A stretch of 64,000 nt of DNA from Gorsachius magnificus (Eukaryota > Chordata > Aves > Pelecaniformes > Ardeidae). The DNA lies in contig CM067095.1 in NCBI GenBank assembly GCA_034008185.1, forward strand, positions 3,084,610-3,148,609, in the 5' to 3' direction. Shown piece by piece: positions 26,948 to 36,789 of the stretch (positions within the stretch are counted from its first letter, which is position 1; the number at the start of each line of letters is the position of its first letter). The position numbers were made by a program, and so were the translations under genes. The notes below the pieces were generated by a model. The model made no database searches and had not been told where the DNA came from. It worked only from the letters and a program-made list of their open reading frames with translations.

Positions 26948-28123
26948 CTCGTCCATCTTTTCTGACGTTGGAGTCTGGTCACCAGGCACCATTTCTTTAG
27001 CCTCAGAGGTCTCAATTTTGGAGGTCCTGCTCAGCTGATCAATGGGAGTCATACTGGCCTCCGATGTTCCCCGGGAATTCTGACTCAGAGGAGCTGTCCC
27101 AGGGATGGGCTCGTCATCGTCAGAGTCAGGTAACGGTGTCGGGCTAATGTCCTCCAAGCCTGTGCTGGAAGGGCGCGAGGAAGGCGTTTGACCTCTGTAA
27201 CCGGGCTGAGAGTTTGAACCGTACATTGGGATGGGAGAGAGCTGGGAAGAAGAAGAGGAGATAGGGCTACCTTCCATTCGGACCTCATTATCCGAGTCAT
27301 GCTCGTTAAGAAAGGGTAATTTTGTTCTCTGCTCTTTTAAGAGCATCTCAATCCTTGAGTCTAAACTGTTATGCTGCATTTCTGACTCCATGGTGGGGGT
27401 GCCGGGGGTCTCGCTTCTCTCTGGAGTCTGAGAGAAGGATGCTGTGCTCGGTTCAGGAACAGAGTTTGAATCGGGCAAGGGCGGAAGCTCCTCCTGTTTC
27501 TCCTTCACTGGAACAAAATCGATGTTAGTGGCAGCGCTGCTTTCCACAACCATCTCAGCGGGAGGTGGCGCGGGTCTTCGGTACTCTGTTTCCCTGGAAG
27601 TCTGGGGAAACTGCTGCTCATCGGATTGGGGAAATACAGCTGGTGCTTGGTAGGGAGAGAAGGCAGATTTGTAGCTCGAAGAACTAGAGTGGCTCAGGGG
27701 AGGAGTGTGAGAGAACTGAACTGGCTCCTGCTGATGGGATTTGTACGTACTAAACTGATGCTCCGTCCCTCGGTAAACACCTGCCGAGTTATGAACATAG
27801 TGATGTCCCGGTCGACGGTTGTAGGCATCTGTAAATTTTGTTTCATGTCTCCTGGGTTTGTACCCACTGTCCTGCCCAAAATGGTACACGGGCGTTGTCT
27901 GACGACTAGAGTAGGTAGAATCCTGGGAAAACGGCGTCCCTAACCGTGGGGTGTGAGGTGTTCCTTGGGACTGTGGGGTAAATTGGCTGTACGAGTTCGG
28001 GGTGTCTTGCCGACAGCTGGAATAGGCTGTGTCATGGGAAAACGGCGTGCTACTGTTTGGGGTAACAGATGATCCCCCAGAAGAAAGGTTACTGTCTTTT
28101 AGGCGCTTCAGGGAATCCGTCAA
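26948..28123 (-). CDS. SETD1B: SETD1B coding exon: Ser/Thr/Pro-rich linker
   Basis: This 1176-bp exon (392 codons, phase 0) starts after an acceptor TTTTTATAG with [10 protein letters not shown] and ends with TSEKMDE at the donor GTAAGTG. It contains repeated phospho-site-like units ([37 protein letters not shown]), the conserved helix [20 protein letters not shown], a [13 protein letters not shown] run and [17 protein letters not shown]. These match the linker between the RRM and the proline-rich part of vertebrate SETD1B. The region is probably disordered, apart from the [13 protein letters not shown] helix. The open frame continues 77 codons past the donor (to 26717), so intron retention would give a divergent tail. 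The TTG at the first codon is a leucine codon inside the protein, not a start. Confidence 0.95.
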
Positions 28124-30880
28124 CTATAAAAACAGAAGTGAGAAAAGCACTTAAACACACACTTTTTAAAAGGTATTTGTCTAATCTGTTTGGTTTTCAG
28201 AGGAGTTGAGCACCCAGGAGTTTGCGCTGATTTCCATGGCAAAGAAAAAATAGGTTACAGCATCCCTGAAAACACAAACCGTTATCCATCACTAACAGTT
28301 CCCTTAGTTTAAAAGAAAAAGGCAAGCAAAGAGGAACTTGTTTGTAAGAGGAGGAAGAAGAAAGCAGATACAACAGTATTCCTTAGAAGTTACATCCAAG
28401 AGCATCAGGTGAACTTGTACTGTACTTTTAGCTAAAAGAGTTTCAATTTCTATCAACTATGTAAGGCTTGTCTAAATAGCAAATAGGAAAGATAATTAAG
28501 AAAATTCTGAGATATGAAATTATCAATTTAACTTTTTTTGTGCACAATTCAAAAGATACAAATCAGGAAACTGCCAGCCTGCAACCAAATCTATGCAGCA
28601 GGGCTTTGTGTTGGTCCAAGGGAGGGAGCTGACCCACCACCCTCTCTACCAAATGTTCATCTGGAACAACAAAGGAAAAGGCCACAGATATAAAAAGCAC
28701 AAAAAGTTCTCAACTGCTTCAAGCACATTTTAAACCCCTTCCCAAAGACAAATGCTCAGGTAGAGCACTACTGACTACGGCATTTGAAACTGAAACCCTA
28801 CAAGCCTACAGAGCAGCCAAGTGATTGCTCTGCAACTCACTTCACAGGCACGTTCGGGGGGTTTCTAGGAGCAGCCCTGCTCCAACTCAGGCTCTGCTGA
28901 GTCATAACAGTGCCACACTAACCATCAGCACCAGAATCAATTTTCCATAATGCAAAGCAAGAGCTCAGTGAGAATCCTCCTAGTAGCAAAAGAGGCAGGA
29001 CTGAGCTCCAGCTCCCCAGAAGCACACTGGGATAGCTAACTGGTGACACTACAGGCTGGCTGCTACTCTCCAAAACACGGGTAGGTAAGGAGACCCTTAA
29101 AACAACCTGTTTATAACACGCCAGCACCATCAAACCCAAGCTGAGCTCTCACCTGCCTGCCTGCTACACTTGCACACAGCTCACCCATTCAACAGTGTGG
29201 ACTTACTCTTGGTGTCACCCCTAGAGACCATGACCACCTGGCCATCAGGAAAGTTTCTTCCTCAACTGTTCTAAAACCCACGGAAAGGGTCAGGAACCAG
29301 CCACATGCTTCCTGCTAAAATCCACACCTCTGCACCTTTGGTGTAGATGTGATGTGGATTGTTTTTCAGTGGGGTTTGGATATGGCCCAGAGGCAGGGAT
29401 TGTGACTTGCAGAACTGTCAGGTCTTTCCTGTTCTGCATGAGGGGGAAAGCAAATGTCAGTATTTTACTGAACTACAACAGCAAACAAACCTGTTGGCAG
29501 ATTCTAGCGATGCAAACAGTTAAAGCTACCCACAAAGCAATAAATTTGGTGGCAATTAGGAAAAAAAATCAATTCAGGATAATAATATAATACATGAACA
29601 CAATATCTAAAGAAACAATCCTAAAGATAATTACAGCAGGGACTACTTTGGGAGACACTATCAATTAAGGGGTTTGCTGTTAACCCTGAAAAAGGAGTAA
29701 GAACAAATCTGTCCCTTTTTATCTAAGATGTGCTGCAGCCAGCAGAAATGAAAAGCCAGGCCCTGCTCATAGCAGATTCCCAGCAAAATCATCACTCGCC
29801 TCTCTCCTGCCTTTAAAAACACCTTGCTGGGAGGTAAGGAAGAATCAGCCTCTTCAGGATTTTGTTAAGAGGATACTGGGGTTTTGACTTGTTGCTGTTG
29901 GAGTGGCTGGTGGGAGAAGAGTTTTATTTTTTCAGATCAATGGGATTTTCACGTTCGATGTACAGCTCTTACCTGTCCTGCAAACACCTGCTCACAGAAT
30001 TAATGAAATGATGGCATTTTAAGAAGTCATAAGAGTGCAAAGAAGTAGAGAGAAGAAAAAAAAAAAAAAATCTCTGCCAAATCCATTTCAAATTTGATGC
30101 CTTAAAGTGGGTTCCTAAACCACAATCAGGAGCCAGAGCACATTTAGACAGGGCAAGGGGACTGATAACTCCACGCAAATGGGTTTCACCTCCCCCTCGT
30201 CCCCTCATCTCAGTGGGGTTCACAGAGGAGCAGGTAACTGTACAAAGCCATTTAGAGAATCGTACCCTAAATATTGAAGGACCCCTGGAAGCCCTCAGGA
30301 ATTCTGTCTGCTGCTTTTATTAACAATTGATTCTGGTGACTAATTAAGATCCTGGAAAATTGATGCCACTATTCAAGACTTGACATCTTCCCTCTTTTAG
30401 CATTTAAGCAAGTCCAAAGAATGTATACGCTAAGGATTACATACTGCAGACGCTAGGCCAAATGTACCATTGTAAATCATTCCCCCTGACTTCAAGGGAA
30501 TAATCTCATCTCAGGGACAGATCTGATCCAGTCCTCTTAACTGCAGGAATTTCTAATGTTAATAGGGCACATACTGTCGGTTCTGTAGGTATTTTTCATT
30601 CCGAAAGACAAAAAGCACTTACCACGCTATGCAGACACCGGCATACAGATTAGCCACATGCACTGCATTCACAGAGAGTTACATTTGCTGTGGCAATTAT
30701 GAGCAAGTTATATTTATATGTGAATTAGCAACATCCACTGAAACTATGGCAAGACCAAAAAAAAAAAAAAAAAAAAAAAAAAAGAAACTAAATTAAAAGC
30801 GTTAAAACACTAACGTTAAGGATGCATTTATTTGGAATTTTCTAGAAAGTTATTCTTAAAAAAAAGCCAAGCAAACATAC
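28124..30880 (-). other. SETD1B: SETD1B intron (2.8 kb)
   Basis: The intron lies between the exon ending VNETLQ and the exon starting [10 protein letters not shown]; both joins are phase 0. It holds an A27 run at 30757-30783. I see no gene or identifiable repeat in it. Confidence 0.8.
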
Positions 30881-30993
30881 CTGGAGAGTTTCATTCACAG
30901 TTGGCGACACATCCTGTTCGGTGCCTACGGGAAGGGTCTGAGGAGTGTAAAGACCATTAACGAGCAGTTCATAGAATCGCATGCGGGTTTCAC
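30881..30993 (-). CDS. SETD1B: SETD1B coding exon: region just after the RRM
   Basis: A 113-bp exon that enters in phase 1: the G left by the previous exon plus GT make a glycine. It encodes [20 protein letters not shown], then [17 protein letters not shown]. The acceptor is TGCGCAG and the donor GTATGT. The [10 protein letters not shown] block directly follows the RRM in all SETD1A/B proteins I know. The PVG-to-NETLQ part differs slightly from the mammalian version (TEQDVSPTV here), as expected for a bird orthologue. Confidence 0.95.
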
Positions 30994-31507
30994 CTGCGCA
31001 ACCACAATGGAAGAGTTGATTAAACAGAAATAACACAGCCTATTTAAAAATATATATTCTTGACACCCATGTGACCCTGCTACTGCTCCCAGCCTGTAGG
31101 AGCAGGTATCACCTCTGAGGCTTGTAAGGATCATTTTTAAATAATCTGCTGGGCATGTGAAGTCAGACACTCCCTCCTCCAGCCAAAACGAGGAGGTTTC
31201 TAAATCCTTTTTCCTCTTCTCAGCCTGCTTTGCAGCTCTGCTCTTTACCATGCTTGCTGGAGAGCAGCAGTTTCCCTCCTCTCCAAAGTGCCAAGCAAAT
31301 AGCTTGCAGATTTGAGAAGTGAAACTCTCACCCAAGGGACAAGCCTCTGCCAACACCCGGAGCCACTTCAGAAAGCTCTCCCAACACACCTTGCTAGCAG
31401 AAACTGGCTGTCATTAATGCAAACACGATGCATGGGAATGCAGAGGACAAAACCGTTAACGCTGCTTTTCCAAAAAGACTCCAACTAATCCTTTCTCTCT
31501 CCCCACA

Positions 31508-31524
31508 CCCCCCCCCCCCCCCCC
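31508..31524. repeat. C17 homopolymer run
   Basis: An unbroken run of 17 C follows CCCCACA. Such a run is prone to length error in assembly. Confidence 0.9.
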
Positions 31525-32329
31525 AATTTAAGGTGTGCTCAGTGGCATCTTTTGAAGAATGAAAGCTGGAGAAGCAAACTGTCCCATATATTGTTACTGA
31601 GCCTTAGCCTTTTTGTTCCTAAATTCTACAGTTTCCTAATATTGGATTTTTCATTACTACAAAAACCCAATCCTACTTATTTTGCAGTCTGTAAGAAACC
31701 TGTCATCATCCTCAAAGGCAAGAGAATCAGACCCCAAGTCTGAATTTTGCTCTGAAAGGTAAAGAATACATAGAAAAATGGACAGCCCCAGCACCTGAGC
31801 CTAGAAAATTAATTCAGGGAAGATCTCCCCTGAAACATGCCTACTGCCCTGAGGAAGTCCTGCAGGATCAAACCCCAAACTCCCTGTGAATCACTCCATA
31901 CAATTTGAAAGTAAAGTACCCTTTAGCACAATTCCGCATACTGGAAAAGACTCATTTATCTTGAACAAATGCTGCAGATGAGGTTATTTGGTTATCAAAT
32001 CTCAATTCACAAAGTCCTGAGCCACATCCTCAACAATGTAAAGCTTTAGTCCAACTAAAGTCATGACAAAATAGAACTCTTCAAGACAAGAGCTTGAAGA
32101 GATGCTTGAAATATTAGCACACACTGCCCCCGCCCCCCCATGAGACTACAACACCATGGATATGGAAGTGTTAGGCTTACTATAAAACTTGTTTTTAAAG
32201 AAATACAAAGTAACTGTTAGAAAGTTTCATAATTCTTCCCAGATCCCCAATATAATACAGTAAAAGTTACAATTTCATTTTCAGAGAGGTTTATGAATGT
32301 GAAACAATACCTACCTATTTCTTTAAGGA

Positions 32330-32475
32330 CAGGTACTTATTAAGTGTGTCCATTCTGTAGATGGATAAACTGAGGCAGAGAAATTGCCTTCCAACTGGCC
32401 TGTCTTAGATGAGGAGACTGGATTTATTAGTTCCAGATTCCCAGGCCTGTGCTCTGGCCAGAGAGATAAACTGAC
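32330..32475 (-). mobile_element. MIR-like (CORE-SINE) fragment
   Basis: The plus strand reads CATTCTGTAGATGGATAAAC, then TGAGGCAGAGAAATTGCC, and further on AGATTCCCAGGCCTGTGCTC. These are the reverse complement of the MIR body (CTCAGTTTCCTCATCTGTAA-type text) and of the upstream CCTGGGTTCGAATCC-type region. MIR-type SINEs are tRNA-derived and very old in amniotes. The copy is inactive, diverged and inserted in the same direction as SETD1B. Its limits are approximate. Confidence 0.6.
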
Positions 32476-33973
32476 ACTTTTGCTCCTAATATTTATTTTG
32501 CTAGAGTATGAAAAGGAAGTTAACCAACCTTTCATTCTCTTGAAAAGCTAAATACTAGAAAGAAATGTTGAAAACTATGCGCATATATTTTAAGAATGTC
32601 CTAACCTGCTAATGCTATTTTAGGAATAACATTTTTACTTGATTTGGACAGATTATAGCACACTGAGAGCCCTACTCTTTTAGAATGAAAGAGATGCAAC
32701 TGTGGGGGAAAAAAAAATACATTAGAAGCATACAGCTGGCAAACGAAACAAAAACGTAATTTGAAACTAAGACTTCAATCTTTTCTCCCAAGAAACAGAA
32801 GCATAAAACCCCCTCATTTCCCTGATGCGCAGCTAACTTTCCTGAACAGCTGTCTGTTCGAGACTTGCAGAATAGTTTATAAACGGAGGAGAACAAGGAG
32901 GAATGTAGTACAATCGGCTTGTTTAAAATGCCTCTCATTAAGACATCCACCACTTAGCAGTCTGCTTTAGCTTACATTATTAAGTCTACAAATGGTTAAG
33001 TTGTTCTTAAATGTAATTTTTACCTTCAAATTTCAAAGTAAGCGGGGGAGGGAGCCTGTCTGTAAAAATTAACGATACTAGAACTTCAAAGTATAGATAT
33101 GTAGGGTCAAGCTTAGCTCACAACAGAAAATATTCTACTACTACGGTGATTTTTCTTCTAACCGTGATCAGTAATGTCAATAAACGCCCTACCACATGTG
33201 GCACACCAACTGCTGTATAGGTTGTGCACTAAACTGTTGAGACCTTTTAACACAGAACAAAAATAGCATCATTTTTAAGAAAATGGTGTTAACAACGTCC
33301 TCTTCCCAATGAAGAGTGCAGCTAATCAGTTTTAAACTCGAAACACCGTGTCTGCAATAAAGTAGTACAAGCGGCAACTGATCTACACCTCCTCAGCTTT
33401 AGACATTTTCTAAAAATCGGCCACATTTCAGCAAAGCCCTTCACTAACACGTTTGGAGGAAAGAGAAAAGGCAAAAGCCGTGCAATACAATGCTTTCACA
33501 CTTCCAGAAACTTTACTGGGCTCCCCGGGGCTGGGCTCTGGGGCTTGAGAGTCGGTTACCTCCAGGACCGGGAGCTCCTGTCGCTTTAAGAGACAGTCTC
33601 ACACTTACACACTCGCACACACACTGACAAGTGCTGCGTGTGCACTCTTTTGCTGCCAGCCTCGAGTTTGCTGCTAAGTATCAATGAAATGCCAGGCATG
33701 CAGAGGACAGCACCCAGCCCTGCTGCCACCACCCAAATCCAGAGATTCGGGTCCCGGGAATCCCAAGGTTTGCCCCAAAATCCCACGTTTGCAAAAGCCA
33801 GGAGCCACAGGGTCCGGCAGCCCTGGGAGGTGACAGAGCAGGGCCAGCTTGGGACACAGAGATGGGGGGCACGGGAGGGCAGAGAGCAGTGGACGGGCAG
33901 GATGGCAGCATTTTGCAAATTACAGGGCTGTCTCCTAGCAACAGACAACACATTTGGCTCCACGTGACTTTCA

Positions 33974-34869
<896 letters not shown>

Positions 34870-34968
34870 CTTGAATTTGGGGACAGACAGCTCCAACTCC
34901 TTAGTTTTGGTCCATATTCGCCCTATTCTGGGATCTCTGACACAATCCACAGGAGCGATTCCCGAGTT
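34870..34968 (-). CDS. SETD1B: SETD1B coding exon: DPR motif region
   Basis: A 99-bp exon (33 codons, phase 0 at both ends) encoding [20 protein letters not shown], then [13 protein letters not shown]. The acceptor follows a CTCCTCCTCCTCCCAG tract and the donor is GTACCG. The DPR tripeptide lies in the N-terminal segment of SET1 proteins that is known, as I recall, to recruit the WD-repeat subunit WDR82, which links the complex to RNA polymerase II phosphorylated on Ser5. The [11 protein letters not shown] part leads directly into the RRM. Confidence 0.95.
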
Positions 34969-35406
34969 CTGGGAGGAGGAGGAGGAGAAAAAGCACAAAA
35001 CCAGCAATAACAAGGCTTGAAATTTAAGACACAAATAAAAGAAAAAATAACCCCCCAGGAAGCACGGGGTGTCTCAAGGGAAGGGGAAAGCGCACGCACA
35101 CACACACACACACACACGTGTCAAATTGCAATACTGCTGGGAAATGCACACAGATTGGAAACACAGAAATAAAGCTGCAGGTTTGGGCTCCTGACAGTTG
35201 AATACACAGTGTCAGGTGGCGGTAACTTTGGTGGCTGCGTGTGTGTCCCCCAGTCCCCCCTCCCACACACATGTGCTACGGCGGGGATTACCGCGACCCG
35301 GAGGGACCCCCAGCCCCCAAAACGCCGGTAAAACGGAGGCGGGGATGGGGGGGGGGGGGGGGGGGGCCACAACACAATGGGGAAAACCTCGACCCCCCCT
35401 ACTCAC
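34969..35406 (-). other. SETD1B: SETD1B intron 2 with CA and G20 runs
   Basis: A 438-bp intron from donor GTGAGT (35406) to acceptor CCCAG (34969). It contains a (CA)n tract at 35097-35117 and an uninterrupted G20 run at 35347-35366 (C20 on the gene strand). The first exon frame reads through the donor for some distance, but this is intronic. Confidence 0.85.
35347..35366. repeat. G20 homopolymer run
   Basis: Twenty consecutive G lie about 40 bp inside SETD1B intron 2. Such a run can form G-quadruplex DNA and is often mis-sized in assemblies. Confidence 0.9.
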
Positions 35407-35561
35407 AGGCATGCTGAAATGTTGCCCATCGTAACGGTAGAGTTTGTGCTGTCCTTTTTTCAGAGCCGGGTCAATAATCAACTTGTAACTTCTCCAATGG
35501 TGATTTCTTTTCTCGACAGAAGTGCTGGCTTGCGTGCTGTTCTCCATTCCGTTGATCCAAC
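35407..35561 (-). CDS. SETD1B: SETD1B exon 2 with start codon
   Basis: The exon begins after a long pyrimidine tract and CGTCCAG. After 14 untranslated bases the ATG is at 35547-35545 (context CGGAATGG, G at -3 and G at +4). It encodes 47 residues: [20 protein letters not shown], then [20 protein letters not shown] and GQHFSMP, ending at donor GTGAGT. [19 protein letters not shown] is the conserved SETD1 N-terminus. Relative to the mammalian protein the His/Pro-rich stretch after MENS is missing, so the N-terminus is shorter. If exon 1 is spliced to this exon, an in-frame TGA lies just upstream of the ATG in exon 1, which supports this start. Confidence 0.95.
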
Positions 35562-35857
35562 CTGGACGCGGCGGAGAAGGGGAAGGGGGGGGGGGGAGAG
35601 GAAGGGGGAAGGGGGAAAGAAAAAAAAAAACCACACACACACACGGAAAACCATAAAGTTAAAAAAATATTCAACAAAGACCCCCCCCTTTTTTTTTTTT
35701 TTAAACGAGCCGCCCGCTCTACACACCCAGGCAGGGAGGAAATCCACCGCGAAGCGAGCCCTAAAATGGGGGAATTGCCAGCCGGGTCCCCCCTCCACCC
35801 CAGCCAGACAAGAAGCAGAGAGGGAGGAGGAGGAGAGGAGGAGGAGAGGAGGGAGGG

Positions 35858-35890
<33 letters not shown>

Positions 35891-35922
35891 CCCAATCTCA
35901 CTTGAACTCTGCTTTTTGCCAT
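35478..35922 (-). other. Upstream ORF overlapping the SETD1B start (spliced)
   Basis: In exon 1 an ATG at 35922-35920 has a good context (ATCATGG). It runs MAKSRVQ to the exon 1 donor at 35901. Joined to exon 2 at 35561, the same frame continues [18 protein letters not shown] past the SETD1B ATG and stops at TGA at 35478. The predicted peptide has 34 residues and overlaps the SETD1B coding start by about 70 bases in another frame. It would be expected to lower SETD1B translation, with leaky scanning needed to reach the main ATG. It depends on the inferred exon 1-2 splice. Confidence 0.4.
35562..35901 (-). other. SETD1B: SETD1B intron 1 (340 bp) with T31 after the donor
   Basis: The donor is CAA|GTGAGA and the acceptor CGTCCAG. 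Thirteen bases after the donor start the gene strand carries T31 (A31 at 35858-35888 on the plus strand), followed by long C/T-rich blocks, including T-rich and C-rich runs near 35690-35702 and 35583-35632. The intron is unusually short and almost entirely pyrimidine-rich near its ends. Confidence 0.6.
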
Positions 35923-36190
35923 GATCTTCAGGGTGCTTGGCTTTTTCCCCCGCCTTGATCTCTCGGAAAGACATCGCGCTCGGCGGCCGATCGTCTCCGG
36001 GCGGCGAAAGGCGAGCTCCCGTCTCACATGGGGCCGGTTACCGGCGCGGGCTGGCCGCCAGGCTCCTGCCTCCCGTTTTCGCGAGCCACCACATATTGTG
36101 TGTGCTCGCTGCTGGCGGCGGCGGCCTCCCACAATACACCGCTGCGAGCGCCGCGAACGCCTAACCGCCCTCCGCCGCCTGCACATTCAC
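35902..36190 (-). other. SETD1B: SETD1B non-coding first exon (3' border firm, 5' border unknown)
   Basis: A CpG-rich segment ends in CAA|GTGAGA at 35902, a good donor facing the exon 2 acceptor. The frame of the SETD1B ATG is closed by a TGA close to this border. The transcription start cannot be read from sequence. It may lie within this block or further up, near the CCAAT and YY1 sites at 36600-36970, in which case the exon would be longer or alternative. Confidence 0.5.
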
Positions 36191-36613
36191 GGCGGCCGCG
36201 CCGCGCAGCCCCCGGCCCGCGGCCGCCCGCCGCCGCCCCGCCGCCGCCGAGCGCCGCCGCATGGGCCGCCGCCGGGCTGGCTTTATTTTTTTTTCCTCCC
36301 CGCCCCGGGCTTAACGGCGTGCGGGGGGGTGAGTGGAATCTGCCCGCTGCATTTACCTTAGCGCAAACTGTTTCTAAACAAGATGGACCTATAGGTGGGA
36401 CAAGTTTTTTTTTTTTGTTGTTTTTTTTTTTTTTTCCTGTAGGGGAAAGACTTCGGCGAGCCCGGACCGGGTGGCCGCGGGCGGAGCGCGGAGCTCGCCG
36501 CCCTGCTGCGGCGGGGAGGAAGGGGGGGGCGGGCTGCCGCCGCCACCGTTCGGCGACACACGGCTGAGGGGGGGGGGGGGTGTGAGGGAAAGGGGGGGGA
36601 GCAGTTTTGCTTA

Positions 36614-36657
36614 TTAAAGGCAGCGGGGCGGCCGCAGCCAATGGGCGCGCAGCTTCC
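36614..36657. repeat. 44-bp promoter repeat, copy 1 (CCAAT box)
   Basis: This 44-bp unit runs from TTAAAGGCAGCGG through the CCAAT box (36638-36642) to GCGCGCAGCTTCC. It is identical base for base to the unit at 36713-36756, offset 99 bp. It contains a GGGGCGGCCGC block and a near-perfect NF-Y site AGCCAATGGG. Confidence 0.95.
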
Positions 36658-36712
36658 CTGCGCTGGGGCCGCGGGGCCGCGGCGGCTGGGCCGCGGCCGG
36701 GCAATTGGCTGG

Positions 36713-36756
36713 TTAAAGGCAGCGGGGCGGCCGCAGCCAATGGGCGCGCAGCTTCC
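36713..36756. repeat. 44-bp promoter repeat, copy 2 (CCAAT box)
   Basis: An exact second copy of the unit at 36614-36657. The spacer between the copies is G+C-rich and holds an inverted CCAAT box (ATTGG at 36704-36708). Perfect identity suggests a recent tandem duplication or continuing conversion. Confidence 0.95.
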
Positions 36757-36789
36757 ATGGGGCTTGAGTTATTAGACGGCGGTGTAAAA

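Larger units (their letters stand above)
35900..36780 (-). promoter_or_regulatory. SETD1B: SETD1B CpG-island promoter
   Basis: The block is very rich in G+C and CpG (GCGGCCGC, GGCGGCGGCC and similar), unlike the flanks. It contains two CCAAT boxes in a perfect repeat (36638-36642 and 36737-36741) and a third in reverse (36704-36708), plus GGGGCGG-type Sp1 sites. Just upstream on the SETD1B strand lies an exact YY1 site AAAATGGCTGC (plus positions 36831-36841) and near matches at about 36894-36904 and 36958-36968. There is no TATA box in the SETD1B direction. This is a housekeeping-type promoter. A good plus-strand donor GTGAGT at 36328 suggests divergent transcription as well. Confidence 0.8.

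Noticed and set aside
28121..28123. TTG at the start of the long minus-strand frame as a start codon
   Set aside because: It follows an acceptor TTTTTATAG and encodes the conserved leucine of [10 protein letters not shown]; it is an internal exon border.
30925..31389. 154-codon minus-strand frame near the [10 protein letters not shown] exon
   Set aside because: It is in a different frame from the exon, lacks splice signals of its own and overlaps intron sequence.
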